Assembly: GCA_012520975.1 (NCBI GenBank)
Contig: JAAYNF010000131.1
Location: 1 to 42,415, forward strand
From: Clostridiaceae bacterium
GTDB taxonomy: Bacteria > Bacillota > Clostridia > Saccharofermentanales > UBA5734
Length of the DNA: 42,415 nucleotides
Direction: 5' to 3'
Shown here: positions 29,362 to 38,168 of the stretch, one piece after another
Layout of the letters: each line of letters starts with the position of its first letter
Position numbering within the stretch: position 1 is the stretch's first letter
Made by a program: the position numbers and the translations under genes
The notes under the pieces: generated by a model
Told to the model about the DNA's origin: nothing
Databases searched by the model: none
The model's input: the letters and a program-made list of their open reading frames with translations, nothing else

Positions 29362-30652
29362 GGTTACCCTTGGCAAGAGCCTCAAGAATGATAAAGGCCG
29401 TATTGTTGATGCGACGCGTCAGCTGGTCGTCCAGAGGTCTTTCGGTCACTCCGACCGCCGAAGAACGGGTTGAATTTAATAATTGCTCAAGAAAATCAGT
29501 GGAGTCAAATCTGGTGCCTCGAATCCGACCCTCGGTTGCTCCGAAAGCCGGGTTGTGACTCTCTTTCATTTTGGCAACGGATTTTTCGTCGTAATCATAG
29601 GATTCAAAAAAGACAATGGGAATGTCCAGCTCATCAAAGGGCAGATAATCGGAATCATTCAGAGACCATTCGCGATAGACAACAGGCTCCGCGTAGCCTT
29701 CGAGCTCCATAAGGAAGGATGATTGATTGGTATATAACATATAACGGTTGTTGGTATAAAGCAGGTTGTCAAAAAAGACATCGGTGGCTTCGTAAAGTTT
29801 GCGTCGTTTTTCATAATCTTTGCGATCGCCGCCCAAAATGCTGTTACGCCCGGAATGAGCATATACTTTATCGCCGGCATAGATGGAATCAATGCAATAC
29901 ATCGCATCCGTGGCGACGATTTCGGCCCGACTCAGCTGCCCGGCAAAAAATCTTGAGCCGGCCTGACCGGCTGATCCGGCACCGAAAGCAACCAAAACCA
30001 CATCGTAGCCAAGATCGTAATTTTTCAACTCACGGGCAATGGTCAGCAGGACGGCCACTCCGGAGGCATTGTCTTGTATGCCGGTGTACTCGGCTAGCGA
30101 AGGGCCGCTTCCGCTGGTCGGCTTTTCCGGTTCAGTTTCTTTGGCTTCGGCGGCGGCAGCTTCGATTTCTTCGGCCGAGATCGGCGTATCGTAGTGCGCG
30201 CCGATGATAACCTGCTTGCGAAACCGGGTTTGCCGGCCATCGGCTCCGGTGCGGGTGAACCCCTTTCCTTCAACAAAAACAGCAATGTTGCGAGAGAACG
30301 GAGCCGCCTGCATGGTGGCATCGGCATCCTCATCAGCAGATGCCTCCTCCTGATCTTCCGCAGGTTCCGTGGGCAACGCAAATGTAGTCACGATGGGGGC
30401 ATATCCCATGTCTTTAAGTGTTTCCATGATGAAATCGCCGGCCGCATACTCCTGATCGGAACCGGGACTGCGACCGGAATATGTCCGGGCAAACCGCCTG
30501 GCAAATTGGGAACCGTCTTTTCCGTAATCGGCCACCGGCAGTTTCTCCTCTTCGACAGAATCACAGGCCGCCAACAGCAAGGATAGCAACAACAGGAGAA
30601 TGACCGGCAAAATAAAACGCCGTGAGCCAGAGGATCTTGATACTTTCAGCAT
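29342..30652 (-). CDS. M28-family (aminopeptidase-like) lipoprotein, catalytic motif altered
   Basis: Lipobox LAAC; GAHYDT and GIQDNASGVAVLLTIARELK motifs of M28, but FGAGSAGQAGSRFF at the usual AEExGLxGS position. Confidence 0.75.
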   Translation of the reverse strand: MLKVSRSSGSRRFILPVILLLLLSLLLAACDSVEEEKLPVADYGKDGSQFARRFARTYSGRSPGSDQEYAAGDFIMETLKDMGYAPIVTTFALPTEPAEDQEEASADEDADATMQAAPFSRNIAVFVEGKGFTRTGADGRQTRFRKQVIIGAHYDTPISAEEIEAAAAEAKETEPEKPTSGSGPSLAEYTGIQDNASGVAVLLTIARELKNYDLGYDVVLVAFGAGSAGQAGSRFFAGQLSRAEIVATDAMYCIDSIYAGDKVYAHSGRNSILGGDRKDYEKRRKLYEATDVFFDNLLYTNNRYMLYTNQSSFLMELEGYAEPVVYREWSLNDSDYLPFDELDIPIVFFESYDYDEKSVAKMKESHNPAFGATEGRIRGTRFDSTDFLEQLLNSTRSSAVGVTERPLDDQLTRRINNTAFIILEALAKGNHDADPR

Positions 30653-30733
30653 GTATTTCGTGCCTCCATCAAAAACACTATCATTTTACTTGTTGTCTGA
30701 CGGAAGCGCAAGATAAGCCGACAAAACGAAACT

Positions 30734-32038
30734 CTAAGTCGAACGCAACGCTTGGTCAAGATCGTCAATCAGGTCCTCTGCATCTTCAAGACCGATGGAA
30801 AGGCGAATAAGATCCGGCGTAATACCTCCGGCTTGTAGTTCCGCATCGGACATTTGCGCATGGGTCGTACTGGCCGGATGGATCACCAGAGATTTCGCAT
30901 CGGCAACATTGGCCAGCAATGAAAAAAGCTTCAGATGATCGATAAAGCGAACCGCAGCATCACGTCCACCCTTAACGCCAAAGGCAAAGATCGAGCCGGC
31001 CCCGTTGGGAAGATACTTTTGAGCCAATTCATAGGACGGGTCGTCGGGGAGACACGGATGGCGGACCCAAGAAACACATGGGTGGCCGGCCAGAAATCCG
31101 GCAATTTTCTCGGCGTTTTCAACATGTCGGGCCACACGAAGGGGCAGTGTCTCCAAGCCCTGAATAAACAACCAAGCGTTAAACGGACTCATGGCCGCAC
31201 CGGTGTCACGCAATAACGAGACTCGAGCGCGGGTAATGAAAGCCGCGGCACCAATGTCTTGGGTGTAGCTCAGGCCATGGTAGCCGGCATCCGGTTGGGA
31301 AAGCAGCGGGAAGCGGTCGGTGGCGCCATAGTCAAAACGACCCGCATCCACGATCACCCCGCCAAGGGAGGTTCCATGACCACCTATAAATTTGGTTGCG
31401 GAATGCACCACAATGTCCGCGCCGAGTTCGATGGGTCGAATCAGATAAGGCGTTCCGAATGTGTTGTCAACGATCAGGGGAATACCGCTCCGATGCGCAG
31501 CTTCGGCCAGTGCGGGGATGTCCGCGACGTTGCTCAGGGGATTTCCGATTGATTCGACAAAAAAGGCCTTGGTCCGCGGTTGCACAGCCGCCACATAAGC
31601 AGCCGGATCGGAAGGATCCACAAATGTGGTCTTGATCCCGTAGTGGGGCAAGGTATTGGCCAGCAGATTATAGGTTCCACCGTAGAGAGTGGCCGCGGCG
31701 ACCACATGATCGCCCCCTTGGGCCAGATTCATGATGGCGTAGGTCACGGCGGCCGAACCGGACGCGGTGGCCAGCGCGCCGATTCCGCCTTCAAGGCTGG
31801 CCATTCGCGCCTCAAAAACATCGGTGGTCGGATTCATCATCCGCGTATAGATGTTTCCGGAACGCGCCAAGCTAAAAAGATCGGCGCCATGCTGCGTATC
31901 TTCAAAAACATAGGATGTGGTCTGATAGATGGGCACGGCACGCGATCCGGTCGTCGGATCGACCTGTTGGCCGGCATGCACCGCTCGCGTATGAAAGCCA
32001 TATTTGTTTTTATCCACGGCAAAAGCCCCCCTATTCAT
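30734..32038 (-). CDS. O-acetylhomoserine aminocarboxypropyltransferase/sulfhydrylase-like PLP enzyme
   Basis: [76 protein letters not shown]. Confidence 0.9.
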   Translation of the reverse strand: MNRGAFAVDKNKYGFHTRAVHAGQQVDPTTGSRAVPIYQTTSYVFEDTQHGADLFSLARSGNIYTRMMNPTTDVFEARMASLEGGIGALATASGSAAVTYAIMNLAQGGDHVVAAATLYGGTYNLLANTLPHYGIKTTFVDPSDPAAYVAAVQPRTKAFFVESIGNPLSNVADIPALAEAAHRSGIPLIVDNTFGTPYLIRPIELGADIVVHSATKFIGGHGTSLGGVIVDAGRFDYGATDRFPLLSQPDAGYHGLSYTQDIGAAAFITRARVSLLRDTGAAMSPFNAWLFIQGLETLPLRVARHVENAEKIAGFLAGHPCVSWVRHPCLPDDPSYELAQKYLPNGAGSIFAFGVKGGRDAAVRFIDHLKLFSLLANVADAKSLVIHPASTTHAQMSDAELQAGGITPDLIRLSIGLEDAEDLIDDLDQALRST

Positions 32039-32128
32039 ACTGTTCACGTATGCATTTGATGATACGGCGGGCATCAATTGATGTCAAGTCGGTATCACCT
32101 GCGGATCGGCCGACGATTCCATGTTTAT

Positions 32129-33019
32129 TCAGAGACTCGCATGTTCTTTTCGGAAACGGCTGGGGGTCTGTCCGTCTTCGCTCTGAAAAACAGCCGAAAA
32201 GCGGCTGGGGGATCGGAATCCGCACCTTCGGCCCACTTCCGCCACGGGCAAGCGTGTTTCAATCAGCAGCCGCCGGGCGTTGCTCAGTCGAATCTGGGTC
32301 AGGTAATTATACGGGCTGGTGTTGAAGGCTCGTTTGAAAGTCCGGATAAAATGAAAACAATTCATGTTGCACAAAGCCGCCATATCTTCCACAGAAAGTC
32401 GTTCGGCATAGTGCAATCGCATATGACGAACAACCGAACTGAATCTGGACTGTTCGCCTACAAGAATTTCAGGAACAGACAGGTCAAGAGATGCGGGTTG
32501 CCGATAGTAATGACGAACCAAAAGAACCAAGAGTTCTTCGGCCAAGCAGCGCATGAGAATTTCACGTCCGCAGTAGGCACACTTGCTTTCCTGAATCAGG
32601 CGGGAGATCAAGTGCTGGATATCCGAGCGCAGAGGAAAAGCGCAATGAGGAAAAAGAAAACCGAAGGCGTTGACGTTGATCTGTCGGATCAGTCGAGTCA
32701 TGCTGTCCGCGCAGATAAGAAGGAGAATATACGAAACCTCGCTGTGAGCGGATTTTACACCGTGGCGCTGTCCCGGGTTAATGGGAATAATCTGACCGGG
32801 TTGACAGTCAACCGACTGATCTTCAATTTGGAATTGTCGAAGCGGCGTCAAAGGAATCAGGAATTCATAAAAATTATGGATATCTGAAAATTCGGACGGC
32901 AGATCGATGGGTTGCCCCGTCAAAACAACATGAACAAATCCACAGCTAATTGTGGTAAAATGTGCTGATCGATCGCGGGTTCTCATGATCGATAGCATAA
33001 ATTTATCATTCGACGTCAT
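32129..33019 (-). CDS. AraC-family transcriptional regulator
   Basis: C-terminal double HTH LSVEDMAALCNMNCFHFIRTFKRAFNTSPYNYLTQIRLSNARRLLIETRLPVAEVGRRCGFRSPSRFSAVFQ. Confidence 0.92.
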   Translation of the reverse strand: MTSNDKFMLSIMRTRDRSAHFTTISCGFVHVVLTGQPIDLPSEFSDIHNFYEFLIPLTPLRQFQIEDQSVDCQPGQIIPINPGQRHGVKSAHSEVSYILLLICADSMTRLIRQINVNAFGFLFPHCAFPLRSDIQHLISRLIQESKCAYCGREILMRCLAEELLVLLVRHYYRQPASLDLSVPEILVGEQSRFSSVVRHMRLHYAERLSVEDMAALCNMNCFHFIRTFKRAFNTSPYNYLTQIRLSNARRLLIETRLPVAEVGRRCGFRSPSRFSAVFQSEDGQTPSRFRKEHASL

Positions 33020-33188
33020 AAACTTCGACTCCTATCTCCTTCTGAAATCCATGAATATCCGGCTTCATTTCGCATAAGTTGCGCTATAATACAAGCAAAA
33101 AAAATTATAATGCCAAACAAGTTCAGTGGCAAGTGCCTTTTGCGCAAATTGTTTAAAAAATGCAACAATCATGAATATTTATGAATTA

Positions 33189-33217
33189 AAGACAGCTAAT
33201 ATCGGGGATGGTACAAT
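33189..33217 (+). promoter_or_regulatory. Candidate promoter of the DacF-like gene
   Basis: AAGACA (33189-33194), 17-bp spacer, TACAAT (33212-33217). Confidence 0.4.
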
Positions 33218-33308
33218 GTTCCGTGGCTTACTTCGTCTTGGTTGTATCCGGGACCGGCACTATGTTAATATTGTGACTGAACAATGAGTTTTTGCCCGGA
33301 GGTTGGAC

Positions 33309-34760
33309 TTGAGGACCGTTAAAACACAACGGGGAACCGCAATAGTGCTTCTGATTATCGGTCTGCTCATGTTGACGGCCGGATCGGTCGACCCTGCGTT
33401 GGTCGCTGCAAGGCCTGTTCAGGCAACCGAATTGACCGATCAATCCGACCCGGATCCTGCGGCCGAAGAAGAAGAACCGACCAAGCAGATCGACCTTTAT
33501 CCAACGATAAGCCACTCTTCGGTTTCGGCTCTTGCAATCGAAACCAGTCGCCAAAGGACCCTATACACCAAACAAATCAACCCTCGCATCCATATGCCGG
33601 CCGCGTCCAAAATCATGACTGCGTTGATCGCCTGCGAACGTTTAAAAACCGATGTTCAAGTGACGATCAGCAAGGTAGCGGCCGAGGTGGGCGCGCAGGA
33701 AAAGACTCCGGACGGAGTTATTCTCCATTCAGGAGATAAATATCCGTTGGGTTATTTGCTGGCCCGCCTGATTTATTATGATTCTGACGCGGCGGCATTG
33801 GCCATCGCGGAACAGATCTCCAATGTTGAGGAACAGTTTGTCGAAATCATGAATGCCCGGGCAACGGCTTTTCGTATGACCGGCACCGTTTTCAAAAACA
33901 GCACCGGCGATCTGGTCTACGATATGTCCGCCACCGGCATTTCCAAATCGAATCCCGGTTCTGCTCTTCTGCAATACACCACCCTGCCGGACATGGCTCT
34001 CCTCTTCCTTCAGGCCATCGCCAATCCGGTTTTTTTTGAATATCTGACCACTCCTTCCAGATATTTTGTCCTCAGCGAATCGTCAATTGTCGTCATGCGC
34101 AATAGAATGTCCGGTATCTGGACGCGATCGGAAGGATTGATCAACGGCGTTTTTTATAGTCAATGGGCCAACAGCAGTTTTATGGCCGCAATAGGAACGG
34201 TTAACGACATCAACACGATTGTCCTGACTTACATGGGCAATCCCGATGAGGCCGACAATGATCTGATGGCCATCTTTCAGGCCTGCGAATCCTTTTACAC
34301 TAGGTCACCGTTGGTGATGGCCGGTGATTTGTTTGCCGGCACCACAGAGCAAACCGTTGATGGTGAATCTTTTGGCTTGGTGTTCAAAAACACCGTTTAT
34401 TACGTGCATCCGCACAGCAATGACTGGTTGAAACAGACCATTCGCTACAAGTCGCTGGGGCCTTTTAACCGGCCGATTCTGCGTAGCATGACGGTAGGGC
34501 AGGTCGTCTTTGAGCTCGTGGACGGAACTCAAATCGCCGTTGATGTCGCACCCGACCGGCAGATCCTTTCCAGCATTTCGATTATCGACAATGTGCTCAG
34601 CGGACTGCAGCGAAACAGCAACCTGGCCACCGTTCTGATCATTGCCGGGTTGTTCCTGATCATCGTGATGTTGATCCGCGTCATTGTAGGAATTGATCGT
34701 GTCCGCCAATTGACCAAACGAATCCGATCGGAAAAGCGCAACCGGCGTCCGGAAAATTAA
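33309..34760 (+). CDS. DacF-like (D-Ala-D-Ala carboxypeptidase family, PBP5-type) protein lacking recognisable catalytic motifs
   Basis: PAASKIMTALIACERL, DAAALAIAEQISNVEEQFVEIMNARATAFRMTGTVFKNSTG; N-terminal signal/TM and C-terminal TM. TTG start at 33309, 6 nt after GGAGG. Confidence 0.75.
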   Translation: MRTVKTQRGTAIVLLIIGLLMLTAGSVDPALVAARPVQATELTDQSDPDPAAEEEEPTKQIDLYPTISHSSVSALAIETSRQRTLYTKQINPRIHMPAASKIMTALIACERLKTDVQVTISKVAAEVGAQEKTPDGVILHSGDKYPLGYLLARLIYYDSDAAALAIAEQISNVEEQFVEIMNARATAFRMTGTVFKNSTGDLVYDMSATGISKSNPGSALLQYTTLPDMALLFLQAIANPVFFEYLTTPSRYFVLSESSIVVMRNRMSGIWTRSEGLINGVFYSQWANSSFMAAIGTVNDINTIVLTYMGNPDEADNDLMAIFQACESFYTRSPLVMAGDLFAGTTEQTVDGESFGLVFKNTVYYVHPHSNDWLKQTIRYKSLGPFNRPILRSMTVGQVVFELVDGTQIAVDVAPDRQILSSISIIDNVLSGLQRNSNLATVLIIAGLFLIIVMLIRVIVGIDRVRQLTKRIRSEKRNRRPEN

Positions 34761-34767
34761 TGTCTTG

Positions 34768-35313
34768 TTACGGGATACGCCGGATCCGGGCCGCATAAAA
34801 TTGGATCAGCAAACTCAGCACCAAATCAAATAACAGCACCGCTGCCTGAACTGCGACAGGAAAAACATACCAAAAGAATGGGAATTTTTCGGCCAATGCC
34901 CACACATCGGCTCGGACGAAAAAAAGAATGACCATGCCCGTCAGAATATTACCGACGACCAGCTTAAGCAAGGTTGCCGCGACGCGGCCAAAACGCTGGT
35001 CAATGATCGCCCTAAGCAGAGGATAGGGACCGAAGAAAAAGATAAAGGGAAAGGAAACGGCTAGGCCGGGCCAGGCCAAACTAAGCAGCGCAGCAGCCAG
35101 ATATGCGATCGCCGCCATGCCCACCCCTCCCTCGATAACCGCGATGGCCAAACATAACGCGGTCAATGCCAAGATAAACAAGTTCGCCGTCGGTAAGATC
35201 TGTTTAAGAAACAGCAACAAAATGATCAAGGCGACCAAAAGGCCGCCATAACTTAATCGCCTGACCAAACGTCGGTTTTTATCCGGATCAGCAGCAGCCA
35301 CAGAGGTCACCAC
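34768..35313 (-). CDS. Conserved multi-pass integral membrane protein
   Basis: Hydrophobic throughout, ~5 TM segments, [19 protein letters not shown] loop; overlaps the J-domain gene 3' end by 26 bp. Confidence 0.6.
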   Translation of the reverse strand: MVTSVAAADPDKNRRLVRRLSYGGLLVALIILLLFLKQILPTANLFILALTALCLAIAVIEGGVGMAAIAYLAAALLSLAWPGLAVSFPFIFFFGPYPLLRAIIDQRFGRVAATLLKLVVGNILTGMVILFFVRADVWALAEKFPFFWYVFPVAVQAAVLLFDLVLSLLIQFYAARIRRIP

Positions 35314-35686
35314 CCATACACTCGCAACAGGAATCGGCGCAGCAAAGACAACTCAAAGCATTGCAGATATCGTTGACATCGGATCCGCCCTGCCGATAAT
35401 AGGGACCATATCGCTGTTGTTGCTGCCATGGTTGTTGCTGCTGCCACTGCTGTCCGGCCGTGTAATCAGGGTTGGTGTAACGTTGTCCCTGTTTATGATT
35501 GGGATTGGTCAACCGGTCGTAAGCTTCGTTGATCTCCTGCATTTTTTCCTTGGCAAGGTTTTCCAGCGGATGGTCCTTATAGTTGTCAGGATGATATTTT
35601 TTGACCAGTTCACGATATGCTTTTTTTATTTCTTCCTGTGTTGCGCCGGGTTTGACCCCCAGCACTTCATAGGGTGATTTAGCCAT
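35288..35686 (-). CDS. J-domain protein with Q-rich linker and Cys-rich C-terminus
   Basis: [35 protein letters not shown] (HPD) ... [25 protein letters not shown]. Confidence 0.88.
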   Translation of the reverse strand: MAKSPYEVLGVKPGATQEEIKKAYRELVKKYHPDNYKDHPLENLAKEKMQEINEAYDRLTNPNHKQGQRYTNPDYTAGQQWQQQQPWQQQQRYGPYYRQGGSDVNDICNALSCLCCADSCCECMGGDLCGCC

Positions 35687-35710
35687 GATGGTAATTCCTT
35701 TCCTAGTGGC

Positions 35711-36559
35711 TCACAGTCGAGTCGGTTTTTCTCCTCGCAGAATCCGTTGGCGGGTATCCGGAAGACCCAAGGTAAAGATGTTGGCGATGAGACCGCCATC
35801 CCGCCGATAAGGCAACAGCGCCGCGGTCCGATCCATCTCCAGCTCCAAATCGGCCAGCCTTTCTCCGGCAGCCGCACGAGCCGTGGCAAGATCCAGCCCA
35901 CCATAAGGGTTCCAGCTTCCATTATTGCAGTCACGCGTCCAATCGTCAATCGCATCCATCAGATAGATCCAGCAACCCAAGTGGCCTCCTAACAAACCAA
36001 TGGCCTGGCGGATCGGCTCATCCTCACAAACCAGTGTCGCGGACCGAGAAAAAATTTGGCTGAGCAGACCGCCAAACACGTTGCTCGCGGCCGGATCGGG
36101 GGGGCCGGACTCCAGCCGCCTTAAATCGTTCATGGCCGAGGCAATCCAACGGTCATAGGCGGGGAATCGGTTCACGGCTCGGCGGTAACTGCGTTTCAAA
36201 GCAATTTTCGCGATCCGGCCGGAAAAGGGATGCTCATCGGCCACATCATCCACCGCCTTGTACCAAGCAAATAAGACGGTCAGACCGGCGCAAAGCTCCA
36301 AAACCTCACCACCTCTGGCAATCGGCCGCTTGGCCAACGGGTTGAGAATACAGCCGGCCACCTCGTCCGTCGGCTGTTGTTGACTCAAAGACAGCAGCAA
36401 GACAGCAAGCATCGTCAGATCATAGTTTACACCAACACGAGGCAACTGACCGTAGTCATGACCGATCTGTTTGCAAATGCCACAGTAAATCGATTTGTAA
36501 CGCGTGAATTCCCTCATCAACAATTCGGGTTTCAGCGGGCGAACATAGCCAAACATCAA
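35711..36559 (-). CDS. DUF5685-like protein
   Basis: MFGYVRPLKPEL, YCGICKQIGHDYG, AWYKAVDDVADE, YLMDAIDDWTRDCNNGSWNPYGGL; upstream of a J-domain gene. Confidence 0.7.
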   Translation of the reverse strand: MMFGYVRPLKPELLMREFTRYKSIYCGICKQIGHDYGQLPRVGVNYDLTMLAVLLLSLSQQQPTDEVAGCILNPLAKRPIARGGEVLELCAGLTVLFAWYKAVDDVADEHPFSGRIAKIALKRSYRRAVNRFPAYDRWIASAMNDLRRLESGPPDPAASNVFGGLLSQIFSRSATLVCEDEPIRQAIGLLGGHLGCWIYLMDAIDDWTRDCNNGSWNPYGGLDLATARAAAGERLADLELEMDRTAALLPYRRDGGLIANIFTLGLPDTRQRILRGEKPTRL

Positions 36560-36683
36560 GCCTCCGGATCATTTCAACAGTATTAAAGAAAGCTAATTTA
36601 TGTTATCATACTATGCAATTGCGAGTAAGGCTTTTTTGTAAACGAATCGTGGCCGAGGAACCGGCCGAAAGGAGAGCACCGCG

Positions 36684-38141
36684 ATGAATCTCACCACTGT
36701 CCGCACCCGTTTTGCCCCCAGCCCGACCGGCTTCATGCATGTCGGTAATCTGCGGACGGCTTTGTATGAATACCTGATCGCCAAATCAGCCGGCGGCTCT
36801 TTTGTTCTGAGAATCGAGGACACAGATCAAGACCGGCTTGTGGACGGCGCGATCGACATCATCTACAGAACTTTGCGCCAAGTAGGCCTTGTGCACGATG
36901 AAGGGCCGGATATCGGCGGGCCTTACGGACCGTATGTGCAAAGCCAGCGGTTGGCTTTGTATCAATCCTTTGCCCAAGAGCTGGTTCAGAGAGGACACGC
37001 CTACTTCTGTTTTTGCAGCCGGGAGCGGCTTGAAAGCCTCAAAAATCAGGCTGAAAACTCCGGGTTCTCCGGTTACGACCGTCACTGCCGCAATTTACCG
37101 GCAGAAGAATTGGAACGCCTTCTGGCGTCCGGCATCCCCTATGTTGTCCGACAGAAAATGCCGCTTACGGGATCCACAACGTTCACGGACGCGGTTTTCG
37201 GATCCATTACGGTGGAGAATAACGAACTGGAGGATCAGGTCCTGTTGAAATCCGACGGCTTTCCGACCTACAACTTCGCCAATGTCGTCGATGACCACAC
37301 CATGGCGATCACCCACGTTGTCCGAGGATCGGAATACCTTTCGTCGGTGCCGAAGTACAATTTGCTTTATGAGGCCTTCGGCTGGGAGATTCCAACCTAT
37401 GTCCACTTGCCGCTGATCGTCGGTCAGGATGGTCGGAAACTGTCAAAACGACATGGTTCAACCAGCTTTGACGATTTGGTGGCCGAAGGATACCTGCCCG
37501 AGGCGATCATCAATTATATCGCCATGCTTGGCTGGTGCCCCGCGGATAACCGCGAAATTTTCTCCCTTTCGGAATTGTGTCGAAACTTCGATATAACCGG
37601 TATCAGCAAATCACCTTCGGTTTTTGATTATGATAAACTCAGCTGGTTCAACGCCGAATACCTGCGGAGGATGCAACCGGCTGATTTTCTCGAACTGATC
37701 CGTCCTCATCTGGATCCGGCGTTCGGAGAAATGAAATATGACGGCCCGCTGCTGGCCGAACTGCTGCAGCCCAGATTGACCAAACTGAACCAAATTGGCG
37801 AAATGGTTGGCTTTTTGACGGTTCGCCAAGCATATGATCCGGCCTTGTTTACCAACAAAAAAAGCAAGTCGACACCGGAGCTGGCCATGTCTGTTTTACC
37901 ACAGGCAATCGAGACTTTATCTCATTTGCCCGACTGGAATCGAACAAGCATTCACGATGCGCTGATGACGGTAGCCGAACAGCTCGATCTGAAAACCGGA
38001 CAAGTGATGTGGCCTGTCCGTATTGCCGCTTCGGGTCAGGCGGTGACACCCGGCGGCGCCGTCGAAATTTTGGTTATCCTCGGTAAAGCCGAGTCGCTGG
38101 AGCGGCTTGGCATTGGATTGGATCTTCTGGCCAACCCCTGA
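36684..38141 (+). CDS. gltX: Glutamyl-tRNA synthetase
   Basis: TRFAPSPTGFMHVGNLRTALYEYLIAK, FVLRIEDTDQDR, KLSKRHGSTSFDDL. Confidence 0.97.
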   Translation: MNLTTVRTRFAPSPTGFMHVGNLRTALYEYLIAKSAGGSFVLRIEDTDQDRLVDGAIDIIYRTLRQVGLVHDEGPDIGGPYGPYVQSQRLALYQSFAQELVQRGHAYFCFCSRERLESLKNQAENSGFSGYDRHCRNLPAEELERLLASGIPYVVRQKMPLTGSTTFTDAVFGSITVENNELEDQVLLKSDGFPTYNFANVVDDHTMAITHVVRGSEYLSSVPKYNLLYEAFGWEIPTYVHLPLIVGQDGRKLSKRHGSTSFDDLVAEGYLPEAIINYIAMLGWCPADNREIFSLSELCRNFDITGISKSPSVFDYDKLSWFNAEYLRRMQPADFLELIRPHLDPAFGEMKYDGPLLAELLQPRLTKLNQIGEMVGFLTVRQAYDPALFTNKKSKSTPELAMSVLPQAIETLSHLPDWNRTSIHDALMTVAEQLDLKTGQVMWPVRIAASGQAVTPGGAVEILVILGKAESLERLGIGLDLLANP

Positions 38142-38168
38142 CATTGCCATCGCAAAGGAGCTCACACC

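Noticed and set aside
32039-32128. Possible SAM riboswitch upstream of the sulfhydrylase gene
   Set aside because: Only ~90 bp to the upstream araC-family gene and no recognisable aptamer core or terminator.
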